Part shown: positions 1-7,095 of the stretch, one piece after another | Position numbering within the stretch: the stretch's first letter is position 1 | How the letters are laid out: the number at the start of each line of letters is the position of its first letter | NCBI GenBank assembly: GCA_023419175.1 | Contig: JAEZYG010000071.1 | Coordinates: 1-24,703, forward strand | Origin: Actinomycetes bacterium | GTDB taxonomy: Bacteria; Actinomycetota; Actinomycetes; Propionibacteriales; Propionibacteriaceae | Length of the DNA: 24,703 nucleotides | Direction: 5' to 3' | Translations under genes and position numbers: made by a program | Notes under the pieces: generated by a model | Databases searched by the model: none | Told to the model about the DNA's origin: nothing | The model's input: the letters and a program-made list of their open reading frames with translations, nothing else

Positions 1-724
1 CGCGGCTTTCCCATAATCCTTTGGCAAATGCCAGTGCTCTTCTCGATTTTAATTGGTGCAATCCCGATAGTTTGCGCCAAGATTCTTCGTCGATACGAGG
101 AGGGCGAGAGGTCTTTTCAACAATCCACTCGAATTCCTGATAAGCCCATTCTAAGCGGTGACTCTGTTCTAGTTGAGTGAGCAATTCGCTACGCATGTCA
201 ATAAGAAAATCGACATCTAAGCTGGCATAGTCCAGCCAGGATTTCTTCAATGGACGCACAGACCAGTTGACAGCTGAATAGCGTTTTTCCAAGTGATAAC
301 CACAGCAACGTTCGACCATAGAGGCAAGATTTACCTTGTCGAATCCGAGCAGACGTCCAGAGATCTCACTGTCGAAAATTGTACGAATAGGCATTTGTAA
401 GGCTCTCAGATTTGCCAAATCATATTGTCCAGCATGAAAAATCCATGTCTGGTGGCCTATAGCTTCATAGAGAGCTGATAGGTCAGCTTCTCGATGTCGA
501 CTTCCTAGGCGAATGGGATCGATCAAAAAGATCTCATCGCCACGTTTAATCTGGACGAGATATGCCCTTGTTGAATAGCGATATCCATGAGCTCTTTCCA
601 CATCAATAGCACATGGTCCTTCTAAAGAAGCGATGCGCTCGATCATCTGCTGGTAGCTATCTAAGGTATCGATATAAGAAACCCGTCCTCTAGGGATAAG
701 AGCAGTTGGTACAGCAGATGTCAT
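1..724 (-). CDS. rnd: Ribonuclease D-like 3'-5' exonuclease (partial, C-terminus off the left edge)
   Basis: This is my own minus-strand translation, open from the ATG at 724 through base 1 (241 codons). It reads as a DEDDy 3'-5' exonuclease of the RNase D family, which trims tRNA and other RNA 3' ends in the cytoplasm. Exo I is AIDVERAHGYRY (Asp and Glu as metal ligands), Exo II is FHAGQYDLANL, and Exo III is YASLDVDFL with the Tyr-x3-Asp pair. The start of the HRDC-linker region (WRKLSGLHQL) is visible before the window ends, so the HRDC domain itself is missing only because of the edge. The ATG overlaps the stop of the DUF3000 gene (ATGA), which indicates translational coupling. The RNase D/DUF3000 pair is a common actinobacterial arrangement. 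Confidence 0.93.
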   Translation of the reverse strand, partial: MTSAVPTALIPRGRVSYIDTLDSYQQMIERIASLEGPCAIDVERAHGYRYSTRAYLVQIKRGDEIFLIDPIRLGSRHREADLSALYEAIGHQTWIFHAGQYDLANLRALQMPIRTIFDSEISGRLLGFDKVNLASMVERCCGYHLEKRYSAVNWSVRPLKKSWLDYASLDVDFLIDMRSELLTQLEQSHRLEWAYQEFEWIVEKTSRPPRIDEESWRKLSGLHQLKSRRALAFAKGLWESR

Positions 725-1317
725 GAATTCAGCCGTCGTGTGGTGAGGGGGACGATCTGATCGTCTGGGAAGGGCTGGCCGGCAGTGATGAAAGTGAGTC
801 CTTCCCAGGCCCTCAGATGGGAGGTGATCTGGTCACATTGCCTGATCTCAGGCGTCCATGAGGCTCGAATCTCAATCTCAGCCGTGTCATCTTTATCGAG
901 AAGACCAAAACAGCGAGAGGATTGAGAGGTCACAGTCCCGTTCAGATGACAATAGGAAGCGTCACAGTTAGTCAAGGCATCTGTCAGCCATGACCATGCG
1001 ACTTCAGCGAGAAGGGGATCTGTCACCATTTCCACATCGACATCTGCTCGGATCAATCCGACACAGCGAAAGCAACCTTCCCAGCTCTCATCTCCATCGG
1101 GATTATATAAGACGATAAGACGGGCATCAGCGATACTCTCATCGCCGACATCAAGATCGGCTTCGAGAGCATAGGAAAAGGGAGCTATCCTTTGAGGGGA
1201 AGGCATGGAATGCACTGTGAAGGATTCATGCCAGCTATGCCGATCGATGAGGTCTCGTATATCTGAGAAGAGATCAGCAGGTGAGCTATGTGCCGAAGCA
1301 AATGATAGAGCAGACAC
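721..1317 (-). CDS. DUF3000 family protein
   Basis: A 198-residue protein of unknown function, restricted as far as I know to Actinobacteria and usually encoded just upstream of RNase D, as here. Family landmarks seen: PSPQRIAPFSYALEADL near residues 39-55, FRCVGLIRADVDVEMVTDP in the middle, DPLLAEVAWSWLTDAL, and the late EIEIRASWTPEI block. It has no signal peptide or membrane segment, so it is probably cytosolic. The start is GTG at 1317 with no clear Shine-Dalgarno sequence. Its stop overlaps the start of the RNase D gene by four bases. Family assignment is from memory of the conserved blocks; no biochemical role is known to me. Confidence 0.88.
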   Translation of the reverse strand: MSALSFASAHSSPADLFSDIRDLIDRHSWHESFTVHSMPSPQRIAPFSYALEADLDVGDESIADARLIVLYNPDGDESWEGCFRCVGLIRADVDVEMVTDPLLAEVAWSWLTDALTNCDASYCHLNGTVTSQSSRCFGLLDKDDTAEIEIRASWTPEIRQCDQITSHLRAWEGLTFITAGQPFPDDQIVPLTTRRLNS

Positions 1318-1394
1318 TCTTTGAGCCTAAGCATCAGGGGAAAGCGATCTGCCTCGGCACGCCGAAGAATGGATAATTTCTCCTTGAATCTGGA

Positions 1395-1826
1395 TTATTT
1401 TTCTTCAGATGGGCTGAAGCGAAGGCTCAAGGAATTGATACAGAAACGCCGATCCGTGGGAGTGTCATATCCCTCCTGGTCAAAGACATGTCCGAGGTGG
1501 GAATCGCAACGTGCGCAGCGCACCTCAACGCGTGGCCGTCCAGGAATTGAATCGTCTGAGTAATAGCGAATTCGTTCCTCTCCCTCAGAGGCGAAAAAGC
1601 TTGGCCATCCACAGTGAGAGTGGAATTTCGTCGCTGAGGAAAATAATTCGAGGCCACAAGCACGGCAACTATAGATACCGGGTGAAAATTCATCGGTATA
1701 TTCGCCTGTGAATGGAGCTTCGGTTCCAGCTTCGCGCAAGATGTGATATTCGGCTGATGTGAGACGCTTCCGCCACTGCTCATTGCTGAGCAGGGCGAAA
1801 GGTGTCTCAAAATCTTCGGTAGTCAT
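1395..1826 (-). CDS. msrB: Peptide-methionine (R)-S-oxide reductase MsrB
   Basis: A 143-residue single-domain MsrB, full length for the family. It reduces the R epimer of methionine sulfoxide in proteins, using thioredoxin as reductant. The structural zinc ligands are two CxxC pairs (CRAC at 54-57, CARC at 104-107). The catalytic Cys is C129 in RRFCINS, and the substrate-site motif HCGWPSFF is at 71-78. There is no signal peptide, so it should act in the cytosol. It lies 9 bp after the chelatase stop and 77 bp before DUF3000. The ATG has no Shine-Dalgarno sequence, but a good -10 sits 6 nt upstream, so the mRNA is probably leaderless. Confidence 0.95.
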   Translation of the reverse strand: MTTEDFETPFALLSNEQWRKRLTSAEYHILREAGTEAPFTGEYTDEFSPGIYSCRACGLELFSSATKFHSHCGWPSFFASEGEERIRYYSDDSIPGRPRVEVRCARCDSHLGHVFDQEGYDTPTDRRFCINSLSLRFSPSEEK

Positions 1827-1832
1827 TCAACT

Positions 1833-1861
1833 ATTCTACGATGCTTTTTGTTCACAGTGAA
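1833..1861 (-). promoter_or_regulatory. Candidate leaderless promoter of msrB
   Basis: On the minus strand, TTCACT (1856-1861) is followed by a 17-nt spacer and TAGAAT (1833-1838), and the msrB ATG begins only 6 nt later. Transcription would start at or next to the A of ATG, which explains the missing ribosome binding site. The whole promoter lies within the last codons and stop of the chelatase gene. Leaderless mRNAs are frequent in Actinobacteria; the placement here is inference from spacing and consensus only. Confidence 0.55.
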
Positions 1862-2612
1862 TGTCATTTACCGGCAGGATGGATTCAAATGCGCATACGG
1901 AATAGCGTTCAAAGATGATATCCATGAGACGCTCATCTGCCCCAAGAGGAGATGCGATAGCGATTGCTCCAGCCTGATAGGCAAGCTGAGCTTGTGTAAG
2001 AAAGGTCTCATCGGGAGCGATCGATAGTGACGCCAAAGCCACGTGGCGACGTCCGCTTGAGCGAAGAGTGCGGACAGCTTGTCCAGCGTCTAATCCGCTT
2101 TCATCCCCATAGGCGATCTGGACGGGAAGACGATGTTGGCTAGACCATTGTCTGGCGCGACGTGCGATGATCGAGGCTCCTCGAAGGTCTCCCCAGCGCG
2201 GAACCATGAGGACAAGACCATCTAATTGTCTGGCATGGACACTGCTCAATGCTGCGCGTACTTGGGTATCGAGGCAATAGAGCAGATCTGCTGCTGGTCC
2301 AAGTGGACGTGACAAGCTGATTGTCATCGTCTCGTAACGTTGATTGAGAGATGTCACGATGGATTGCATCGTCTCATCTGCTTCTTGGACGCGAGATAGA
2401 TCGATGGGGACGAAAACTGCTTCATCGATGTTGCGCTTAGCTAAGGTCTTGACGACCTGGGAGGCGCTCGGAGGACAGTTATCGCTAAAGGCGAGGTGAA
2501 TCGGTAGATGAGGGCGCTTGAGCTGCATCTGATGGCGTAGGCGAAGATAAATCTGCTCAGCGCGGGTATCTAAGGAACCATGAGCAAATAGGATCAACGC
2601 GGGTGCGGTCAT
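1836..2612 (-). CDS. Sirohydrochlorin chelatase (CbiX/SirB family, class II chelatase)
   Basis: A 258-residue class II chelatase with two related halves. The first half carries the metal-site FAHGS motif (catalytic His) near the N-terminus and the conserved FSDN..PP and AVFVPIDLS strands. The second half has VPRWGDLRGAS where the His-Gly motif would be. The family inserts Co2+ or Fe2+ into sirohydrochlorin for cobalamin or siroheme, so it could feed the B12-dependent methylmalonyl-CoA mutase expected in this organism; that link is inference. I start at the ATG at 2612, which has AAAGG 8 nt upstream, rather than the in-frame GTG at 2621, which has none. No other B12 or siroheme genes are in the window, so metal specificity is open. 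Confidence 0.85.
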   Translation of the reverse strand: MTAPALILFAHGSLDTRAEQIYLRLRHQMQLKRPHLPIHLAFSDNCPPSASQVVKTLAKRNIDEAVFVPIDLSRVQEADETMQSIVTSLNQRYETMTISLSRPLGPAADLLYCLDTQVRAALSSVHARQLDGLVLMVPRWGDLRGASIIARRARQWSSQHRLPVQIAYGDESGLDAGQAVRTLRSSGRRHVALASLSIAPDETFLTQAQLAYQAGAIAIASPLGADERLMDIIFERYSVCAFESILPVNDIHCEQKAS

Positions 2613-3028
2613 ATCAAGCACCTTTCTACTACATACGACTACAGACTTATTTTTCTAAGCCCCATGTCAGACACTCTGGCGAAAAGTGAGTTGGAAAGGC
2701 AAATTGTGTCCCACATTATGAGACTGTGAAATAAAAAATTATTTTGAAATCCATGCCCATACCCAAAATATTGCGGTAATCTGCGGATAGATTCTCGCTA
2801 AAGCTGTAAATCTTACTTTTTTGAGATTCCTTGCTTCAGAGGAATACCCCTGATCTTCTCTTAGTGGGCAGAAATTTTTTTCTTATAAGCCTCATGAGGG
2901 AGAAAATTTGCTTGGGGTGCAGTATTTGAAGGGGTGATCTTTCATTTTGGCTGATCTATAAAATCTTTTGTTTCCCTGCCAATGGCTAAGGGGGGCGTGA
3001 AGGCGGGTAAGGAAGATGAGAAAGGATG
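2613..3028. other. AT-rich intergenic region upstream of the chelatase gene
   Basis: About 415 bp with no credible gene in any frame, visibly more AT-rich than its surroundings, with several A/T runs (around 2735-2750, 2815-2822, 2873-2882). Besides the palindrome-promoter at 2703-2730 I found no tRNA-like, riboswitch-like or repeat structure here. It separates the chelatase promoter from the 3' end of the tRNA operon. Confidence 0.5.
2703..2730 (-). promoter_or_regulatory. Candidate chelatase promoter with 17-bp palindromic operator in the spacer
   Basis: Read on the minus strand, TTCACA (2725-2730) is followed by the imperfect palindrome GTCTCATAATGTGGGAC (2708-2724, arms GTCTCA/TGGGAC around 5 nt) and then by CACAAT (2703-2708). 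The spacing (16 nt) fits a sigma-70-type promoter about 90 bp upstream of the chelatase ATG. A dyad filling the spacer is a usual place for a repressor. I do not know which regulator binds it; it could also be chance. Confidence 0.35.
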
Positions 3029-3058
3029 AAAAAACGGGAGATGGTGACCATCTCCCGT
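3029..3058 (-). terminator. Rho-independent terminator of the Gly-Cys-Val tRNA operon
   Basis: On the minus strand, a 12-bp dyad (arms 3047-3058 and 3034-3045, ACGGGAGATGGT and its complement) is followed by six T (3034-3029). It starts just after the encoded CCA end of tRNA-Val. This is the most classical terminator in the window. Confidence 0.9.
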
Positions 3059-3060
3059 AG

Positions 3061-3135
3061 TGGTGGGCGATACTGGGTTTGAACCAGTGACCTCTTCCGT
3101 GTCAAGGAAGCGCGCTACCACTGCGCCAACCGCCC
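3061..3135 (-). tRNA. tRNA-Val(GAC)
   Basis: Cloverleaf on the minus strand. The acceptor GGGCGGT pairs with ATCGCCC (one G-U pair), the anticodon stem CTTCC/GGAAG holds loop TTGACAC with anticodon GAC, and the T loop is TTCAAAC. The CCA end is encoded (3061-3063), unlike the other complete tRNAs here. It is last in the Gly-Cys-Val operon. Confidence 0.95.
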
Positions 3136-3150
3136 ATAGTGTTTCCACCG

Positions 3151-3221
3151 AGGTGGGTACCGGATTTGAACCGGTGTACACGGATTTGCAGTCCGTTGCC
3201 TCGCCTCTCGGCCAACCCACC
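3151..3221 (-). tRNA. tRNA-Cys(GCA)
   Basis: Cloverleaf on the minus strand, 71 nt. The acceptor GGTGGGT pairs with ACCCACC, the anticodon stem ACGGA/TCCGT holds loop CTGCAAA with anticodon GCA, and the T loop is TTCAAAT. The discriminator is U, as expected for Cys. CCA is not encoded. It lies 15 bp upstream of tRNA-Val in the same operon. Confidence 0.95.
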
Positions 3222-3271
3222 AGCGAGGGTGCTGCGTGAGTTTCGGGACTTATACGCGAGACCCCTCTGCG

Positions 3272-3344
3272 AGCGGACGACGGGATTCGAACCCGCGACC
3301 CTCACCTTGGCAAGGTGATGCTCTACCAGCTGAGCCACGTCCGC
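3272..3344 (-). tRNA. tRNA-Gly(GCC)
   Basis: Cloverleaf on the minus strand, 73 nt. The acceptor GCGGACG pairs with CGTCCGC, the anticodon stem TCACC/GGTGA holds loop TTGCCAA with anticodon GCC, and the T loop is TTCGAAT. The discriminator is U, usual for Gly. CCA is not encoded. It is first in the Gly-Cys-Val operon, 50 bp before tRNA-Cys. Confidence 0.95.
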
Positions 3345-3684
3345 ATTGCTCGACCGGAACTGTCCGGTTCACGTGCAAGGAATAAGTTAGTGGATCTGGG
3401 CAAAGATGCCAAATCGGCTCCGCGAGAGAGGGGGCAACATGTTGCATCAGAATTCATAATCCCTAGTCAGCTATTTTTTCTCTGGTTACATCGTTTCCAT
3501 AGCTGAGAGTGGTGCATGCTGAAAGCGGTCGTATCTTCTAAGCATTCGATCCTTATCTGATGTGAGCCTTCTCCATCGTGAGCAAAGTGATGGCGTATAT
3601 GAGCGTCCTTGGCCTGGATAGGTGCACTAGATCCTCAGATCGCTTGGTCTTTATGCAAAGATCTGCTAGCTTTAAACAGCGCAA
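3345..3684. other. Intergenic region between divergent tRNA units
   Basis: About 340 bp with no convincing gene. It must hold the minus-strand promoter of the Gly-Cys-Val operon, which I could not place with confidence. It also has a small hairpin right before tRNA-Gly (ACCGGA, 4-nt loop, TCCGGT, about 3353-3368), perhaps part of the precursor leader. The plus-strand tRNA-Val promoter is at its right end. Confidence 0.5.
3644..3672 (+). promoter_or_regulatory. Candidate promoter of tRNA-Val(CAC)
   Basis: TTGGTC (3644-3649), a 17-nt spacer and TAGCTT (3667-3672) end 12 nt before the mature 5' end of the tRNA at 3685. This would give a precursor leader of only a few nucleotides. It is based on consensus and spacing only. 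Confidence 0.5.
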
Positions 3685-3756
3685 GGGCGATTGGCGCAGT
3701 GGTAGCGCGCTTCGTTCACACCGAAGAGGTCACTGGTTCGAACCCAGTATCGCCCA
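3685..3756 (+). tRNA. tRNA-Val(CAC)
   Basis: Cloverleaf on the plus strand, 72 nt. The acceptor GGGCGAT pairs perfectly with ATCGCCC, the anticodon stem CTTCG/CGAAG holds loop TTCACAC with anticodon CAC, and the T loop is TTCGAAC. CCA is not encoded (CCC follows the discriminator). Its body is almost identical to the tRNA-Val(GAC) on the other strand, differing mainly in the anticodon stem and anticodon. Confidence 0.95.
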
Positions 3757-3896
3757 CCCGTTGGTTTTTCCATTGATACATGAAGGCTGAGTTGAGATAG
3801 CTTTTCTATCCATTTTTCGGGCACAATATCAAGAAGGCGATTCGCCACTGAACTACCACGATCGAGCGGCCAGGTATGCCGCCGAAAGGATGAAAT

Positions 3897-5915
3897 GTGT
3901 CTATCGATGTCACAGTTTGCGGCCTAGAAAATTCTGTTCATCATCTCGATGATGGAGCGAACGGACTGGATATTTTCGGCAAGGATCGTTCCATTGTCGC
4001 CATGCGCCTCAACGGAATCACTGTAGATCTAGCCACCGAGCTTCATGACGGCGACGAAGTGGAAGGCATTGAGGCTGCATCGGATGAAGGTTTGTCCATT
4101 ATTCGCCACTCTGCCGCTCACGTGACCGCGCAAGCTTTACAAGAGATTTTCACCGAGGCGAAACTGGGAATCGGACCGCCAATTACCGATGGTTTCTACT
4201 ATGACTTCGCAACAGACCCGTTGACTCCAGAGGATCTGAAGATCATCGAGAAGAAAATGTTGGCGATCATCAAAGAACGTCAGCGTTTTGTCCGTCGTGT
4301 TGTCACTGAGCAAGAGGCTCTTGCTGAAGAAGCGAATGAACCATTCAAACTGGAATTGATTCGAGATAAGGCGAAAGCCAGCGATGCTGACGGATCTTCT
4401 GTTGAGGTCGGCGATGGGGAATTGACTATTTATGACAATATTCGCCGTGATGGATCTGTTGCCTGGAAAGATCTATGTCGAGGTCCCCATGTCCCCCATA
4501 CCGGCTATATCCCAGCAGTGGCGTTGACCAAGACCTCAGCTGCCTATTGGCGTGGAGATCAATCAAAACAGACTCTCCAACGCGTCTATGGAACGGCATG
4601 GGCATCGAAAGATGATTTGAAGGCGTATCAGCGTCGCATGGAAGAAGCAGCCAAACGCGACCACCGCAAATTGGGCACAGAACTCGATCTATTCAGTTTC
4701 CCCGATGAGATCGGTTCAGGTCTGTCGGTTTTCCATCCTAAGGGCGGAATTATCCGTATGGAGATGGAGGATTATTCGCGCAGACGTCACGTTGAAGAAA
4801 ATTATTCTTTCGTCAATACGCCCCATATCACCAAGGGGCGTCTCTACGAGATCTCTGGACATCTCGATTTCTTCTCGGAAGGTATCTATCCTCCCATCCA
4901 CATGGACGAGGAAATAGACGATGCGGGCAATATCACCAAAGAGGGTCAGGATTATTATCTCAAGCCCATGAACTGCCCGATGCATAACTTGATCTTCCGC
5001 TCTCGTCAGCGCTCCTATCGTGAACTTCCGCTACGTCTTTTTGAATTCGGAACCGTCTACCGTAACGAAAAATCTGGCGTGATCCATGGCTTGACTCGTG
5101 CGCGCGGATTCACTCAAGACGATGCCCATATCTACTGCACGAAGGAACAGATGAAGGATGAGCTGACACGCCTGCTCACTTTCGTCTTGTCCCTATTGAA
5201 AGATTATGGACTTGACGATTTCTATCTCGAGCTGTCCACGCGAGATCCTCATCATTCGGTCGGCTCCGATGAGATCTGGGAAGAAGCCACTCGAACCTTA
5301 GAAGAAGTCGGTATCGCATCAGGGTTAGAACTTGTTCCCGATCCTGAAGGGGCTGCTTTCTATGGGCCAAAGATCTCTGTTCAAGCCAAGGATGCCATCG
5401 GACGAACCTGGCAGATGTCTACGATTCAGCTCGATTTCAATTTGCCTGAAAGATTCAATTTGGAATATACGGCTCCAGATGGAAGCCGTCAGCGTCCAGT
5501 CATGATCCACAGGGCTCTTTTTGGATCTATCGAGCGTTTCTTCGGAGTTCTCACCGAACATTACGCCGGGGCCTTCCCTGCCTGGTTGGCTCCAACCCAG
5601 GTAGTTGGTATCCCAGTCGCGGCAGCTTTTAACGATTACCTCGATACGATTATGGCGAAACTTCGCGCTCAAGGTATTCGCTGCGAACTCGACAACTCCG
5701 ATGATCGTATGCAAAAGAAGATTCGCAATGCCCAAAAGCAGAAGGTTCCCTTCATGCTCATCGCCGGTGGAGATGATGAACAAGCCCAGGCGGTTTCTTT
5801 CCGCTTCAGAGATGGCTCTCAGCGTAATGGCGTCCCCGTTGATGAAGCGATTGAGATGATCTGTGAGTGGGTGAAACAGCGTCGCAACGATGATCCACAT
5901 GGAGAATCGCGATGA
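3897..5915 (+). CDS. thrS: Threonyl-tRNA synthetase
   Basis: A 672-residue class II aminoacyl-tRNA synthetase that charges tRNA-Thr in the cytosol. Domains in order: TGS (about 1-62), editing domain (about 65-230) with the HSAAH pair H71/H75 and the C194/H198 pair in DLCRGPHVPH, catalytic core (about 270-560), and anticodon-binding domain (about 565-665). In the core, motif 2 lies around FEFGTVYRNE and the adjacent RARGFTQDDAHIYC, and motif 3 is HRALFGSIERF. The editing residues are intact, so mis-charged serine can be cleared. The start is GTG at 3897 with AAAGGA 6 nt upstream; the nearby ATGs are out of frame. A 5-bp hairpin (GCGGC/GCCGC, 3866-3882) lies just before the ribosome binding site. 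It is the first gene of the thrS-pimA run and overlaps the HIT gene by ATGA. Confidence 0.98.
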   Translation: MSIDVTVCGLENSVHHLDDGANGLDIFGKDRSIVAMRLNGITVDLATELHDGDEVEGIEAASDEGLSIIRHSAAHVTAQALQEIFTEAKLGIGPPITDGFYYDFATDPLTPEDLKIIEKKMLAIIKERQRFVRRVVTEQEALAEEANEPFKLELIRDKAKASDADGSSVEVGDGELTIYDNIRRDGSVAWKDLCRGPHVPHTGYIPAVALTKTSAAYWRGDQSKQTLQRVYGTAWASKDDLKAYQRRMEEAAKRDHRKLGTELDLFSFPDEIGSGLSVFHPKGGIIRMEMEDYSRRRHVEENYSFVNTPHITKGRLYEISGHLDFFSEGIYPPIHMDEEIDDAGNITKEGQDYYLKPMNCPMHNLIFRSRQRSYRELPLRLFEFGTVYRNEKSGVIHGLTRARGFTQDDAHIYCTKEQMKDELTRLLTFVLSLLKDYGLDDFYLELSTRDPHHSVGSDEIWEEATRTLEEVGIASGLELVPDPEGAAFYGPKISVQAKDAIGRTWQMSTIQLDFNLPERFNLEYTAPDGSRQRPVMIHRALFGSIERFFGVLTEHYAGAFPAWLAPTQVVGIPVAAAFNDYLDTIMAKLRAQGIRCELDNSDDRMQKKIRNAQKQKVPFMLIAGGDDEQAQAVSFRFRDGSQRNGVPVDEAIEMICEWVKQRRNDDPHGESR

Positions 5916-6496
5916 GCGATACTGTCGATGAACCTCGGATGATCTCTCTTGACGATCATCCGGGTATTCCCGATTGCCTTCAACGTCTGTGGACTCCCTA
6001 TCGGATGGCATATGTAGGGGGAGAGAAGAAACCTTCGGATTCTTCCAAGGGGCAATGTCCGTTCTGTCGGGCTGTCCAGATGGATGATGAGGAATCCTTG
6101 ATCGTCCATCGTGGAAAGAGGGCATATGTCATCTGTAATCTCTACCCCTATAACCCTGGGCATCTGCTGATATGCACCTATCGCCATATCGGTCTCTATG
6201 CAGAAGCTACGGACGAGGAACGCTATGAGATTGCTGATCTCACAGTCCAAGCGATAGAGGTTATCAATCGGGTATCTTCCCCTGCTGGTCTCAATATTGG
6301 AATCAATCAAGGGACGGCTGGGGGAGCAGGCATCGCAGCTCATCTACATCAACACATTGTTCCTAGATGGGAAGGGGATGCGAATTTCTTGCCGATCATC
6401 GGACAGGTGAAAGCCCTCCCGCAATTCCTAGCTGAGACTCGTACCCTTTTCGCTCAGGCATGGGATCTCTTTTCAATAGGCAGGGATGATGCTTGA
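5912..6496 (+). CDS. HIT-family nucleotide hydrolase/phosphorylase
   Basis: A 194-residue protein of the histidine-triad superfamily. The catalytic triad motif is HLHQHIVPRW (about 143-152), preceded by the family's NYPYNPGHLL-like block, here NLYPYNPGHLLI. A CPFC pair near residue 49 suggests the zinc-binding N-terminal extension seen in actinobacterial members that resemble diadenosine-tetraphosphate (Ap4A) phosphorylase. The substrate is probably a dinucleoside polyphosphate or nucleotide conjugate; which one cannot be read from sequence. In Actinobacteria the gene typically sits between thrS and pgsA, as here, where it overlaps thrS by 4 bp and pgsA by 11 bp. One guess is removal of Ap4A made by ThrRS, but that is inference. 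Confidence 0.92.
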   Translation: MSDTVDEPRMISLDDHPGIPDCLQRLWTPYRMAYVGGEKKPSDSSKGQCPFCRAVQMDDEESLIVHRGKRAYVICNLYPYNPGHLLICTYRHIGLYAEATDEERYEIADLTVQAIEVINRVSSPAGLNIGINQGTAGGAGIAAHLHQHIVPRWEGDANFLPIIGQVKALPQFLAETRTLFAQAWDLFSIGRDDA

Positions 6497-7094
6497 ACGC
6501 TTGCGCAGTCGCTGGGCAGCAGTGGTGACACCTATCGCCCGATTTTTACTCACGAGAGGGATCACCCCTGATCGCATGACGTGGATCGGTACAGGACTTA
6601 CCGTCATCATCGCTGTGATCTGTTTTCCCCGTGGCTGGCTTTGGCAAGGAGCTTTACTCATCACCCCTGCGATTCTGGTCGATTCTTTGGATGGGACGAT
6701 GGCTCGTCTAGGAGGACTATCAACTCGCTGGGGAGCATTTCTCGATTCCACCTTAGATCGCTTAGCTGATGGCATCCTTTTCCTATCGCTGATCTATTGG
6801 GCCTTAGAAGTCTTATCGAGAGCCTCTGTCGTATGGGGAATTATCGCTCTCATCCTCGCTCAGCTCACCTCTTATACGAAAGCTCGTGGGGGTGCATTGG
6901 GAGTTGAGATTAGGAGCGGGATTATCACGCGAGCAGATCGAATCCTCATCGTTCTACTTGCAGCTTTACTGCAAGGGCTGGGATGTTCATGGGCTCTCTA
7001 CAGCGGATTTATCATCTTGGCTATCGGCGGAGCGATCAGCGTTATTCAACGCATCTACGAAAGCTATCGCGCTTTATCCCAGCAGGAATTATGA
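6486..7094 (+). CDS. pgsA: Phosphatidylinositol phosphate synthase (CDP-alcohol phosphatidyltransferase)
   Basis: A 202-residue integral membrane protein with about six hydrophobic segments. The CDP-alcohol phosphotransferase signature is complete: D66-x2-D69-G70-x2-A73-R74-x8-G83-x3-D87-x3-D91. It couples CDP-diacylglycerol with inositol 1-phosphate to make phosphatidylinositol phosphate, the precursor of phosphatidylinositol, in the cytoplasmic membrane. Substrate choice is inferred from its place ahead of patA and pimA, the order known from mycobacteria, where the gene is named pgsA1 or pis. Two adjacent ATG codons (6486, 6489) are possible starts within the end of the HIT gene. The stop is followed directly by the acyltransferase with no gap. 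Confidence 0.94.
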   Translation: MMLERLRSRWAAVVTPIARFLLTRGITPDRMTWIGTGLTVIIAVICFPRGWLWQGALLITPAILVDSLDGTMARLGGLSTRWGAFLDSTLDRLADGILFLSLIYWALEVLSRASVVWGIIALILAQLTSYTKARGGALGVEIRSGIITRADRILIVLLAALLQGLGCSWALYSGFIILAIGGAISVIQRIYESYRALSQQEL

Positions 7095-7095
7095 C

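Noticed and set aside
2613..2700. Cobalamin riboswitch in the leader of the chelatase gene
   Set aside because: I looked for the B12-box (GCCACTG-type core) on the minus strand and did not find it; the leader is short.
3757..3896. T-box riboswitch upstream of thrS
   Set aside because: The gap is only 140 bp and has no T-box core sequence or terminator/antiterminator pair.
5325..6343. Minus-strand open frames of 266 and 174 codons under thrS and the HIT gene
   Set aside because: Antisense shadows of well-recognised genes; the composition is Arg/Ser/His-rich and low in family-like motifs.
6886..7095. Long N-terminal extension of the PatA frame beginning at 6886
   Set aside because: It lies entirely within pgsA and has no PatA-like residues; GTG 7096 has a good ribosome site.
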